From positions 1-24,746 of the IMG/VR virus record IMGVR_UViG_3300037840_000553: a DNA stretch of 24,746 nucleotides. The stretch is one strand, 5' to 3'. The notes below the pieces were generated by a model. The model saw only the letters and a program-made list of their open reading frames with translations. It was not told where the DNA came from and made no database searches. The DNA comes from a virus. A program made the position numbers and the translations under genes. This document shows, piece after piece, positions 1 through 6,515 of the stretch (within the stretch, counting starts at the first letter, position 1; every line of letters starts with the position of its first letter).

Positions 1-180
1 GTAGACGGGGGCCTTGAGCGCGCGCGCCAGCGGCCACCCCAGGCCAATGTGGCGCTTGTACACCGTGGGGTAGCTCAGGCCAGCCTCGCGGGCCAGGACG
101 CACAGGGGGCGGCGCCGGCCGCGGTGAATGACCATTACGGTGTGGGGGCGGCCACGGGGGCGGGGTTTGGGGGCGGGCAT
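1..180 (-). CDS. Small DNA-binding repeat protein (3' end outside window)
   Basis: Leftward reading frame starting at the ATG complementary to 178-180 and running off the left edge. After a basic Pro/Arg-rich start (MPAPKPRPRGRP) comes a module reading LCVLAREAGLSYPTVYKRHI followed by GLGWPLARALKAPV. It matches both modules of the protein at 868-1476, sharing the LAREAGL-like helix, a Tyr-containing turn and the GWP-x-x-RAL ending. The pattern looks like a short helix-turn-helix, so DNA binding is inferred, not shown. The start codon directly abuts the stop of the gene at 181-393, suggesting one leftward operon. Function is otherwise unknown. Confidence 0.6.
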   Translation of the reverse strand, partial: MPAPKPRPRGRPHTVMVIHRGRRRPLCVLAREAGLSYPTVYKRHIGLGWPLARALKAPVY

Positions 181-393
181 TTATGCCGTTCTCCTAAACA
201 ACCTGATTGCCTCGGTTATTTTTATCTTATTCTGTTCGTTGGCAACCTTGCCCCGGCCAAGCACCAAAATATATTCGACAAGGGTTTTGCCCGAGGTCTT
301 CAGTTTTATGTGATGCTCCGTTAATCTTTTCTCTATGCTATCCATCCGGTGGCGAATCACCCCAAAGTCGTCGGCTGCGCCGGATCGGGTCAT
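181..393 (-). CDS. Hypothetical small basic protein
   Basis: A 70-residue leftward frame (MTRSGAADDF...), with possible alternative starts at a TTG at 405 and at an internal ATG giving MDSIEKRL. The sequence is charged and helical in appearance (DSIEKRLTEHHIKLKTSGK, then KITEAIRLFRR), with no cysteine motif or membrane segment. Its stop codon touches the start of the next leftward gene. No clear ribosome binding site supports any of the starts. I do not recognise the family; it is called from its length, codon quality and operon position. Confidence 0.45.
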   Translation of the reverse strand: MTRSGAADDFGVIRHRMDSIEKRLTEHHIKLKTSGKTLVEYILVLGRGKVANEQNKIKITEAIRLFRRTA

Positions 394-442
394 GATGGGT
401 ACCAAGTGGCGTGAGGCAGCCTCAGTTGGCGGCCTCTATTCC

Positions 443-622
443 TTATCCGATGAGGCCTTCCTCAGACCCGCCGTCATCCACGTCAGCCAAGATTTCCTTG
501 TCGAGTTCCAACTTCTTGATAAGCCGCTCAATTTCCTTCTCCCCAACGCGCCCGCTGACAATCAGCCGAAAGCTGGCCCCTTTGGATAGGAGACCGGTAG
601 TCAGTTCGCGTTCGCCTGCCAT
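443..622 (-). CDS. Hypothetical small protein, helical
   Basis: Leftward frame of 59 residues starting MAGERELTTGLLSKGASFRL; an alternative ATG four codons upstream at 634 gives MVLLMAGE. The middle reads RLIVSGRVGEKEIERLIKKL and the tail ELDKEILADVDDGGSEE, an amphipathic helix followed by an acidic end. This style resembles small phage proteins found next to regulators, but I cannot name the family. It heads the leftward group 622 to 1 and faces the rightward gene at 667 across a 45-nt gap. Confidence 0.5.
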   Translation of the reverse strand: MAGERELTTGLLSKGASFRLIVSGRVGEKEIERLIKKLELDKEILADVDDGGSEEGLIG

Positions 623-666
623 GAGAAGCACCATTCTGGTTTTGTTTGCTGGCCGGAGATTATTTT

Positions 667-855
667 ATGGCAGACACCAACGAATCACCAAAAACGCCGC
701 CAGCCCAACCGCCAAGTAAACCGCCGCCTTTGCCCCCAGAAGAAAATCATGCGCTGAGTCATAGAATTCTTGTTCGGTGGTGGAGGGTTGGGCTCGCATT
801 TGTTCTGACCGGTGGCGCCATATACGGCGTTGGTGCCACCATTCGCAAAGTCTGA
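667..855 (+). CDS. Small single-span membrane protein
   Basis: Rightward frame starting MADTNESPKTPPAQP. The N-terminal third is Pro-rich (PPSKPPPLPP) and probably disordered. A single hydrophobic stretch (WRVGLAFVLTGGAIYGVGAT) near the C-terminus is a likely membrane span, ending in a short basic tail. A GGAG about ten bases upstream supports the ATG at 667. It sits alone between two leftward gene groups. Function unknown; a phage membrane accessory role is only a guess. Confidence 0.5.
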   Translation: MADTNESPKTPPAQPPSKPPPLPPEENHALSHRILVRWWRVGLAFVLTGGAIYGVGATIRKV

Positions 856-867
856 TTGGTTCAATCA

Positions 868-1476
868 TTAGTGGCCCATCTTGCTGACGACAGTGGCCAG
901 CACCTTGCGCTTCCTGAACACGGGCTGGGATAGGGCGCGCTCCAGTGGCCAGCCGAGCTGGATCACGCGCGCATAAAGGGCCTGGTAGGGGATGCCGTTG
1001 GCGCGCGCTATATCGCGCAGCGGCTGGGGATCACAGGCGCCGCCGTACTTGAGGCGGACGGTCACGGGACGGCCGCGCGGGTTCTTGTCGTAGGTATATT
1101 TGATCGGCGCAGGCGGCCTGGGGGCGGGCGGGGAGGTATCGGCTCGGCGCGCCGTCAGCTCCTCTGGGGTGAGCTGGCGACGCTTGCGCAGCGGCGGTGT
1201 GGCCAGAGCGCGCTCCGGCGCCCAGCCCATCACAAAGATGTGCTTGTAGATACGCTGGGCGGGGACTTTGTGGGCGCGCGCCAGGTCGGCAAGCGGGGTG
1301 GAGCTGCCGTGATATTCGACGGTCAGGGTTGGCGGCGGGCCACGGCGCACGCCCGATTTGCGCCTCTTGGGCTTTGGCGGCGCGTCAGGGTCCAGATAGC
1401 GCGCGATGCGCTCAATGTGCTTGCGATGGGTGGTATAGATAGGTTTGCGCGATGGGCGATAAAGGGAGCGGGTCAT
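868..1476 (-). CDS. Two-module helix-turn-helix-like regulator
   Basis: A 202-residue, very basic protein. It holds two copies of one module: PLADLARAHKVPAQRIYKHI then MGWAPERALATPPLRKRR, and PLRDIARANGIPYQALYARV then LGWPLERALSQPVFRKRK. The modules are separated by a Pro/Ala/Arg-rich linker. The layout (short helix, turn, recognition-like helix, Gly-Trp-Pro, basic tail) is typical of phage DNA-binding repeats; DNA binding is inferred. The gene has its own promoter complementary to 1487-1515, of the same family as four others in the window. The protein could therefore regulate that family, or its own synthesis. Strong similarity to the partial gene at 1-180 points to duplication. Confidence 0.7.
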   Translation of the reverse strand: MTRSLYRPSRKPIYTTHRKHIERIARYLDPDAPPKPKRRKSGVRRGPPPTLTVEYHGSSTPLADLARAHKVPAQRIYKHIFVMGWAPERALATPPLRKRRQLTPEELTARRADTSPPAPRPPAPIKYTYDKNPRGRPVTVRLKYGGACDPQPLRDIARANGIPYQALYARVIQLGWPLERALSQPVFRKRKVLATVVSKMGH

Positions 1477-1486
1477 GATGGTGGTT

Positions 1487-1515
1487 ATTTTAACCCGGTG
1501 GCGCGGCGGGGTAAA
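1487..1515 (-). promoter_or_regulatory. Promoter, TTTACC-17-TAAAAT, leftward
   Basis: On the minus strand TTTACC (complement of 1510-1515) is followed by exactly 17 nt of GC-rich spacer and TAAAAT (complement of 1487-1492). The ATG of the two-module regulator lies ten bases beyond the -10 box, so the transcript would be nearly leaderless. Confidence 0.65.
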
Positions 1516-1974
1516 GCTTGGGCGGGGGTTTACTTTTGGCGCCGTTTGGGGCAGGCTTGCGGGTCGTTGACTTTGTTTGCGGCGAACTAAGCTTACGGTT
1601 TATCCCTGTAAAATTGCAACCTGAGCCCACAAAAAACAGCACTTAGCGGTTTTTAGTTTTAATGGCTACGCTTTATTTGCAAAGGTAATGTGGCTCAGTT
1701 GCGGTCGTTTGATGGTTTTTCAACAAAAAGACAAGGAAAAGCCATCGTAACTTTGCAAATGTTTACGCATGACTAAAACTAAGTCCAGCTACACGTGAGG
1801 GAATCAAAAGGGAATTTTGTTTAATGCGAAAAAGTACGGCTTTGGGAGGAGTGAATTCGATTACATGATTCCGTATGCTCACGTATACAGGCATTCGGGC
1901 ATAAAGCGTTTTTGGGAACCGGTACCCCCGTTCAAGGGGTGCCAGAGGCATGGGTAGGTGCCGGTATGCCCCGC
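1516..1974. other. Intergenic region with inverted repeat
   Basis: No convincing gene. The stretch is much more AT-rich than its surroundings. It carries an inverted repeat with arms at 1675-1695 and 1740-1760, both beginning or ending with the ten-base match ATTTGCAAAG and a terminal TGGCT, around a 44-nt loop. A second hairpin at 1920-1942 (GTACCCC against GGGGTGC) precedes the promoter of the NusG-like gene. Confidence 0.45.
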
Positions 1975-2003
1975 TTTACATTGCGCGCGCGCCGCGCTAA
2001 GCT
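1975..2003 (+). promoter_or_regulatory. Promoter candidate, TTTACA-17-TAAGCT
   Basis: TTTACA at 1975-1980, preceded by GC as in the other family members, then exactly 17 nt of almost pure G+C and TAAGCT at 1998-2003. The -10 is poorer than in the other copies. It lies 48 nt upstream of the NusG-like start. Confidence 0.45.
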
Positions 2004-2050
2004 CCCCGGCAATGGGTCGCCGCGACGCGGCCCTATGGGAGCTTGCCGGG

Positions 2051-2581
2051 ATGCCTTGGGCTGTTGCTCAGACGGTGCCAAACCTGGAGCGGAAGGCCGA
2101 GCGTGCCCTGGGCGACCAGGGCTACGACCGGTTGCTCCCTGAGATCGAGCACTATCGCATTTTGCGAGGCAAGCGCGTCAAACGATCGCTGATCCTTTTC
2201 CCCGGCTATTTGTTCCTGCTCATTGAGCACAGCTGGCCCGACTTTGAGCGCATCCCCGAGATTATTCGGCTGGTCATGGTTGCGACCGGGTTCGGCGATG
2301 ATGGCCTGGAGCTGCCGCCGCGCTTGGCCCTAATCCCCGCAAGTTATGTCGCTGCCATGCGCGCCGTGATGAATGAACATGGCGGCGTGCTGCCGTTGCC
2401 CCAGCGCACCAAGTTCAAGACCGGCCAGCGCGTGCACGTCAATAACGAATTTCATTCGTTCTATGGCCATGATGGTTTCTATGATGGCCAGCAGGATTCG
2501 GAACGGCTCCGCATCCTGTTCGACCTGATGGGCCGGCGCGTGCCGGTGACGATGAGTGAGAGGGACTTGATCGCTGCTTGA
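2051..2581 (+). CDS. NusG/RfaH-like transcription elongation factor
   Basis: A 176-residue protein whose start aligns with the NGN domain of the NusG family: PWAVAQTVPNLERKAERAL, then GYDRLLPEIE, KRSLILFPGYLFL and a conserved region around IIRLVM. The C-terminal part (FKTGQRVHVNNEFHSFYGHD, later ERLRILFDLMGRRVPV) fits a KOW-type domain. The ATG at 2051 was chosen because it falls where NGN domains begin and has GGGAG nine bases upstream; an ATG at 2012 would add 13 residues. NusG paralogs bind RNA polymerase and promote processive or antiterminated transcription. In this position it may control the long rightward late operon, which is inference. Confidence 0.75.
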   Translation: MPWAVAQTVPNLERKAERALGDQGYDRLLPEIEHYRILRGKRVKRSLILFPGYLFLLIEHSWPDFERIPEIIRLVMVATGFGDDGLELPPRLALIPASYVAAMRAVMNEHGGVLPLPQRTKFKTGQRVHVNNEFHSFYGHDGFYDGQQDSERLRILFDLMGRRVPVTMSERDLIAA

Positions 2582-2828
2582 TGGGTTTTCCTTCTTCGGC
2601 GGGGAAACGGATAGCTTAGGCTAGCTTAGGACTAACCCGGCCGCGAGGCCACGATGTCCAACCCAGCAGGTAGGTCCTGGCTGAAAGCGAAATCTCGAAT
2701 GGGATGGCGACGGCAAAGCTTTGGGGGTTGTAAGTGAACAAATATCGTAAGCCACAAAAACAATGGCGATTATAACTTTAACAAACCCAAATCAGCCAAC
2801 CCCTTGCAATCCTTAGAAGAAAAATAAC
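2582..2828. other. Intergenic region, no gene seen
   Basis: About 250 nt between the NusG-like gene and the next promoter. Both strands are full of stops and the composition turns AT-rich after 2700. A weak hairpin follows the NusG-like stop (TTTTCC near 2585 against GGGGAAA near 2600) without a T-run. Nothing else is recognisable. Confidence 0.4.
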
Positions 2829-2857
2829 TTTACCCGGCCGCGGGTTGCAGGTATAAT
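2829..2857 (+). promoter_or_regulatory. Promoter, TTTACC-17-TATAAT
   Basis: TTTACC at 2829-2834, a 17-nt GC-rich spacer, and a perfect TATAAT at 2852-2857. It is the strongest promoter of this part and points at the small ORF at 2893. Confidence 0.7.
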
Positions 2858-2892
2858 GGTTAGGAATAGAATCTAAAGATAGGAATAGAGAG

Positions 2893-3054
2893 ATGTCGCG
2901 GCAAAAACCTATCGTTTGGTTTGCAACCGCTTCTGAGCTAGCTGATGCTCTACGGGCGCTAGGGCCGCCAAGAATTCGGCGCCGTCCATCTCAAGGTAAA
3001 CTGTCTCACCTGCAGAGGATAGACAAGAAATTATCGCGCGGCGTTGGCCGATAG
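2893..3054 (+). CDS. Possible small basic protein
   Basis: A 53-residue frame starting MSRQKPIVWFATASELADAL and ending in a basic tail (PPRIRRRPSQGKLSHLQRID, then KKLSRGVGR). It lies 35 nt downstream of a strong promoter, with purine-rich GGAATAGAGAG just before the ATG. The next frame continues open past the stop, reading ALADSPGRLRALADFQDRFL and ending ARKYLTAC at 3165-3167. This could be a remnant of a longer gene broken by a frameshift. Not recognised. Confidence 0.4.
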   Translation: MSRQKPIVWFATASELADALRALGPPRIRRRPSQGKLSHLQRIDKKLSRGVGR

Positions 3055-3439
3055 CCCTGGGCGGCTTCGCGCTCTTGCTGATTTTCAGGATCGTTTCCTA
3101 CGGCGCCAAGGCACTAACGTCGTGCCGATAAATGAAGAGGCACGCAAGTATCTTACAGCTTGTTGAATAGGAGGTGGTTGTGGTAGTGCCTCAATCGGGG
3201 AGCGCGGGCGTCGGTTGCTCTTAGAAAAGTTTCCTCCAGTCAACCACCTTTGTTTGTGCATATCCTGGACAAGGAAGCTAACCCGCGCACAATGATTTAG
3301 TCCCATCGGGGCAGGTGTACACCTCCCCTTATGGGTATCACCGGGCGCATTTGGCGATGCACCTGGGCCTCGGCGATGGGGCGCCAATCCTATCGCCGAG
3401 GTTATATCCTTCGCCAACTGAAGGAATAGTTTGCAGACC
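3055..3439. other. Leader region of the cold-shock gene
   Basis: About 385 nt without a convincing gene. It contains a hairpin with a perfect 10-bp stem, CCTCGGCGAT at 3368-3377 and ATCGCCGAGG at 3392-3401, about 40 nt before the cold-shock start. No T-run follows, so this is not a typical terminator. A structured leader would suit post-transcriptional control, known for cold-shock genes in general. Confidence 0.4.
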
Positions 3440-3712
3440 ATGACCACCGCAGCAGCATCCCGAACCGTAACCCCCCCGCCCACGTCCCCCATCGCCAAGC
3501 CCGAACGCCTCAGTGGCCACGTCAAATGGTATGACACCAAGAAAGGTTTCGGCTTCATCGTTCGCCCCGGCGAAAAGGACGTATTCGTCCGCTCCAGCGA
3601 CCTGCGCAAGAGCGGCGTGGACGAGGATCTGGCCGAGGGCGAGCCGGTGACCTTTGAGCTGGGGGTATCGGCCAAGGGGCCGAAGGCGGTGGGGATTAGG
3701 CGGGGGCTGTAG
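3440..3712 (+). CDS. Cold-shock domain protein
   Basis: A 90-residue protein with a short Thr/Pro-rich N-terminal extension and one cold-shock domain. RNP1 is clear (GHVKWYDTKKGFGFI) and RNP2 reads DVFVRSSDL, with Arg where His is usual. The domain ends VTFELGVSAKGPKAVGI. Such proteins bind single-stranded nucleic acid and act as RNA chaperones or antiterminators. ATG 3440 is preferred over an in-frame TTG at 3431; AAGGAA lies about a dozen bases upstream. The next gene starts four bases after its stop, so it opens the downstream transcription unit. In a phage it may help expression of structured late RNAs, which is inference. Confidence 0.9.
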   Translation: MTTAAASRTVTPPPTSPIAKPERLSGHVKWYDTKKGFGFIVRPGEKDVFVRSSDLRKSGVDEDLAEGEPVTFELGVSAKGPKAVGIRRGL

Positions 3713-3715
3713 GGT

Positions 3716-4309
3716 GTGGCCGCCTCTTGTAGCACCTGCTTCTATTTCCGCGCGCCAATCGGCCAGGACGCTGAATCCGGTCTGTGCCGCCGTGCGCCAC
3801 CCGTAAATCTTGCCGGATCCGGCGGTCTATGGCCGCCCGTAAAGCCCACCGATTGGTGCGGCGGCTTTAGCGCCAGCGACCCCGCCATTTATGCGGGGAG
3901 CACTACCGGGCCGACCGGCCTACAGGGCCTTCAGGGTTTTACAGGCATCGGCTTTGACGCCAAGTGTGTAACCTATGCTGATACGCTGACTACTACCGAC
4001 ATCGCGACCCATGTCATTCGATCTGTCCCGGTGCCTATCAACTCGATCGTCTATATCGAGGCTATCATTTCGGGTGTGGCTTCCATATTCCTGACCGGCG
4101 CTTATGGCTTCCTTATTGGCGCTTTTGGCCGTGCCGGCGGCAATGTGTTGCAGATGGGTGTACCTAACCTGATAACCGCGTACAGTTTGACCGGCGTGCC
4201 GGCCATGACGCTGGTGGCCAATGTGTTGACCCAGACCGTTGATGTGACGATAAAGGGCAACGGCGTGAGTGTGACTTGGTCATCTCTCATTTTGGCGAGG
4301 ACCAACTGA
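3716..4309 (+). CDS. Collagen-like structural protein with Cys-rich N-terminus
   Basis: A 197-residue product from a GTG start. The N-terminus has a small Cys cluster (SCSTCFYFRAP, then GLCRRAPP and WCGGF) that could bind metal. A short run of Gly-X-X triplets follows (TGPTGLQGLQGFTGIG), as in phage fibre and head-decoration trimers. The C-terminal 120 residues are beta-rich and hydrophobic, ending TIKGNGVSVTWSSLILARTN. The stop overlaps the next ATG (TGATG), so both are likely co-translated. A fibre, spike or decoration role is inferred. Confidence 0.65.
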   Translation: MAASCSTCFYFRAPIGQDAESGLCRRAPPVNLAGSGGLWPPVKPTDWCGGFSASDPAIYAGSTTGPTGLQGLQGFTGIGFDAKCVTYADTLTTTDIATHVIRSVPVPINSIVYIEAIISGVASIFLTGAYGFLIGAFGRAGGNVLQMGVPNLITAYSLTGVPAMTLVANVLTQTVDVTIKGNGVSVTWSSLILARTN

Positions 4310-4674
4310 TGTCCGAGACCATCAATGGCTGGGAGACCGTGGACGTTGCGGTTGCGCCCTTGGCCGTTGGCGTTAATGTCGGTGTGCCGTGCGGGCGCTA
4401 TGTGGCCATTGTTCCAGCCGCTAACGGCGATAGCATTGCTTCCTTTGCCGAACCACCTGATACCGGATCGTTTTGGCTGATGGAGGTGGCCAATGCCGAT
4501 CCCACGCTGGCCATGACCATCGCGCTGACGGTTGGCACCGTTGGCCAGTCGCCGCCGCAGATTTTGTTTCCCGGAGCTTACACCAGGACTGTGCTGGCCC
4601 CTGGCCTCACGCAGCGTTTGGTCTATGATCCGGGTGGGGGCTGGTCGGTGCTGCTGCCGGGGACGCCATCATGA
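4309..4674 (+). CDS. Hypothetical structural protein, beta-rich
   Basis: A 121-residue protein starting MSETINGWETVDVAVAPLAV. It is rich in Val, Gly and Thr with alternating hydrophobic residues and no charged helices, typical of small beta-sandwich virion proteins. It overlaps the collagen-like gene by one base, suggesting a partner of that protein, such as a second head or tail surface component. I do not recognise the family. Confidence 0.55.
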   Translation: MSETINGWETVDVAVAPLAVGVNVGVPCGRYVAIVPAANGDSIASFAEPPDTGSFWLMEVANADPTLAMTIALTVGTVGQSPPQILFPGAYTRTVLAPGLTQRLVYDPGGGWSVLLPGTPS

Positions 4675-4688
4675 GGAAAGATTAACCG

Positions 4689-4934
4689 ATGCCCATTAAG
4701 CCGCCACATACCTCAGCCGAGCGCAAGGCCGTTGTCGGCCAAGAAATGCATAAATTTGGCCAGGGCGCTCTGCATAGCGGCAGTAAGCAGGGGCCGGTGG
4801 TGACGAATAGAAAGCAAGCCATCGCGATCGGTTTGTCGGAGGCCGGCCTTTCCAACCGTCAGCCCCACGGCTTCCATGGCCATAAGCCGGGCGGCCATAG
4901 CGCCGGCCATCGCGTTGGGCAGAGGGGCAAGTAA
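4689..4934 (+). CDS. Small conserved phage protein (DUF6496-like)
   Basis: An 81-residue basic protein starting MPIKPPHTSAERKAVVGQEM. The central signature is MHKFGQGALHSGSKQGPVVT followed by NRKQAIAIGLSEAGLS, a short conserved block I associate with small phage and proteobacterial proteins of unknown function. The tail is His/Gly-rich (HGFHGHKPGGHSAGHR). AGGAAAG lies seven to eight bases before the ATG. Function unknown. Confidence 0.65.
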   Translation: MPIKPPHTSAERKAVVGQEMHKFGQGALHSGSKQGPVVTNRKQAIAIGLSEAGLSNRQPHGFHGHKPGGHSAGHRVGQRGK

Positions 4935-4936
4935 GC

Positions 4937-5245
4937 GTGCGCGTGCAGCCAAAGCAGCTTCTGACTGAAAATGGTTTTGCAAAGTTTGGCGAGGCCTTTG
5001 TTGAGCGGCTTGTTCGTCGGGAATTTTGCGAGCTGGCTGATGTCCTGACATGGAAGCCGAAGGAGCGATTGTTCTTGGTCACTTGTATCAAGGATATCGA
5101 ATCTCCTTGGACGGTTTGTATCAGTACGGACGGCCTCGAATCCTTGCAGTCCAGTAACGAGGCGCTGCTTGATTTGTTTGAGGCGCGTGTGCATAATGCG
5201 GCGGCGACAATGCGCGAAGGCTTGGCCCGGATGGAAGCGGCATAG
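4937..5245 (+). CDS. Hypothetical protein sharing its 3' end with the next gene
   Basis: A 102-residue frame from a GTG two bases after the previous stop. The sequence (LTENGFAKFGEAFVERLVRR, then ELADVLTWKPKERLFLVTCI) looks like a small mixed alpha/beta protein. Its last 23 nt are identical to the last 23 nt of the next gene, so both proteins end LARMEAA. That points to local duplication or recombination. Not recognised. Confidence 0.5.
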   Translation: MRVQPKQLLTENGFAKFGEAFVERLVRREFCELADVLTWKPKERLFLVTCIKDIESPWTVCISTDGLESLQSSNEALLDLFEARVHNAAATMREGLARMEAA

Positions 5246-5531
5246 GGCAAATGACCATAGTGCCGATGCAATCATGGCAGAAGCCGTATCTGGTGTGCCC
5301 AAAGCCTTTGCGCCCTGGCCGTTGGCCTAGGTACAAGTTTCCCATGAAGTGGGAAATGTGCGAGCGGGTATGGGCAACAATCCCGAAAGAGCTTCGCCCT
5401 TGGCCGTTTGAGGATGCTGAACGCTATGTTTGTTCAAGCAGCACGGAGATGTTGCTCAAGGGTTGGCTTAGACGGGAAAAGAACGGCCGCGCCGTTGGTG
5501 AAAATTGGTTGGCCCGGATGGAAGCGGCATA
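5222..5531 (+). repeat. 23-nt direct repeat at two gene ends
   Basis: TTGGCCCGGATGGAAGCGGC followed by ATA occurs at 5222-5244 and again at 5509-5531. Each copy encodes the LARMEAA end of one gene. The first 13 bases also occur near 11784. Confidence 0.8.
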
Positions 5532-5532
5532 A
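5251..5532 (+). CDS. Hypothetical protein
   Basis: A 93-residue frame starting MTIVPMQSWQKPYLVCPKPL, rich in Trp and Pro, with a basic segment KGWLRREKNGRAVG before the shared LARMEAA ending. It follows the previous stop by five bases. Outside the C-terminus it does not resemble its neighbour. No motif or membrane segment. Confidence 0.45.
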   Translation: MTIVPMQSWQKPYLVCPKPLRPGRWPRYKFPMKWEMCERVWATIPKELRPWPFEDAERYVCSSSTEMLLKGWLRREKNGRAVGENWLARMEAA

Positions 5533-5609
5533 GAATTTGACAGAGAGTCCAAAGAGTTATACGGGGCGAAGGCGGCTTACCAAGCTGGTAACCGGCATGA
5601 TATAGCTGT

Positions 5610-5701
5610 TGGTGCCCCCGCCGGGGATCGAACCCGGACAGGCCTCTTGGGGCCTACCAGCATCCAAAGCTGGCCCGTCTACCGAATTCCGGCACGGGGG
5701 C
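5610..5701 (-). tRNA. Leu-type (class II) tRNA with UGG anticodon
   Basis: On the minus strand the acceptor GCCCCCG pairs with CGGGGGC, followed by A73 and an encoded CCA. The D region (CCGGAATTCGGTAGACGG) and the 19-nt variable region with a 5-bp arm (AGGCC/GGCCT) are those of a leucine tRNA. The T arm is CCGGG-TTCGATC-CCCGG. The anticodon stem CCAGC/GCTGG closes the seven-base loop TTTGGAT, giving anticodon UGG, which reads proline CCA. The body and discriminator therefore say leucine and the anticodon says proline. One change from UAG would explain it. Confidence 0.85.
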
Positions 5702-5706
5702 GAAAG

Positions 5707-5783
5707 TGGCGGCCACGCCGGGATTCGCACCCGGGACCTGGGGGTTACGAAACCCCCGCTCTTTCTGGCTGAGCTACGTGGCC
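5707..5783 (-). tRNA. tRNA-Thr(CGT)
   Basis: On the minus strand the acceptor GGCCACG pairs with CGTGGCC, followed by G73 and an encoded CCA. D stem GCTC/GAGC. The anticodon loop TTCGTAA followed by the AGGTC variable loop resembles bacterial tRNA-Thr(CGT). Oddities are a U-C mismatch at the base of the anticodon loop, a D-loop lacking the usual GG, and TGCGAAT instead of TTCGAAT in the T loop. It lies five bases before the Leu-type tRNA and both are antisense to the surrounding genes. Confidence 0.8.
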
Positions 5784-6072
5784 GCTGTAAGTGTCAAATG
5801 GGGAAACCCACCGGGGAGGGCGGTGCTAGTAACACCGCCTTTCCCGGCCCGACCCAAGGGTAGGGCCCGTCGCGCAAGTCGGACTTTTCGAGGCGCGCCG
5901 GGCGATCAGTTAGGTGGGTTCACATCCGCTCTTTAAGTTTGTAAAGTGCATAATTCCGAAAACTTTCGCCCCTCAGCGGTGGTCATAGATCGCGGCGGTT
6001 TTTCTATGGGTCTCCGCTGCGATCTTTTTTTAGTGGCGCTGTTCCCGCGCATTTTCAGCGGTGACAGTGATC
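5784..6072. other. Intergenic region between tRNAs and next unit
   Basis: About 290 nt without a gene. It holds a hairpin with a 7-bp stem (GGCGGTG at 5819-5825, CACCGCC at 5833-5839) followed by TTT, and the strong terminator listed separately. I see no clear leftward promoter for the tRNAs. Confidence 0.5.
5987..6031 (+). terminator. Rho-independent terminator
   Basis: AGATCGCGGCGG at 5987-5998 pairs with CCGCTGCGATCT at 6014-6025, a 12-bp stem with one G-U pair and a 15-nt loop. A run of seven T follows at 6025-6031. It ends the rightward unit starting at the cold-shock region. Confidence 0.85.
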
Positions 6073-6101
6073 TTGCGGGGGTGTATTGACGTGGTTATAA
6101 T
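6073..6101 (+). promoter_or_regulatory. Promoter, TTGCGG-17-TATAAT
   Basis: TTGCGG at 6073-6078, a 17-nt spacer, and a perfect TATAAT at 6096-6101, just after the terminator. The -35 differs from the TTTACC family, so it may belong to another regulatory class. Confidence 0.65.
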
Positions 6102-6145
6102 CCGCGTATAAACTGTTGGAAGAGGCAAACTACGAGGCGGTTCTT

Positions 6146-6364
6146 ATGGAAGGCGATTATGCGGGGCTTGCTGCGAACTTAATATCACCAATAATTGCGC
6201 TCATCGGCTTGGTAATCGTTATTGCCAGCGTACCAATACTTAAACTGTGGCACTCGCCATTTGCTTGTTTTCCAGCGGGATTGTGCATCATTTTTGGAGG
6301 TATCGTGGTCACCGTTTGGCTGATTTTTTGGCTTTTTCCTCCACAGCTGTCTGCTGGTTTCTAG
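6146..6364 (+). CDS. Small membrane protein, two spans
   Basis: A 72-residue product starting MEGDYAGLAANLISPIIALI. Two hydrophobic stretches cover most of it (LISPIIALIGLVIVIASVPI and LCIIFGGIVVTVWLIFWLF), separated by a short loop with Trp, His and Cys. GAGG lies eight bases before the ATG; a TTG at 6116 in the same frame is less likely. It is the first gene after the 6073 promoter. Size and topology fit a holin-like or other phage membrane protein, but there is no adjacent lysin. Confidence 0.6.
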   Translation: MEGDYAGLAANLISPIIALIGLVIVIASVPILKLWHSPFACFPAGLCIIFGGIVVTVWLIFWLFPPQLSAGF

Positions 6365-6515
6365 TAGGCCGGGGTGGATCGGCCCGTTTGGACGTTGCAA
6401 ACTCAGGCTGGCGGCTGTGAGAGGGCGCCGGCCGGTTTGTGCTGTCTTGATAACATTCAGGCAAAACATGACAGAACTCATTCCAATGGGTAGCGCCTTG
6501 GCGGCGTTTAAGGAG

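Noticed and set aside
3085-3735. 216-residue leftward ORF
   Set aside because: It is antisense to the clear cold-shock domain gene and has no motif.
5707-5783. Thr tRNA as a four-base-decoding frameshift suppressor
   Set aside because: The apparent eight-base loop is a normal seven-base loop with a U-C mismatch, and the anticodon does not match the shift sites in the HNH gene.
5600-5790. tRNA genes as a prophage attachment site
   Set aside because: No duplicated tRNA end or integrase is visible in the window.
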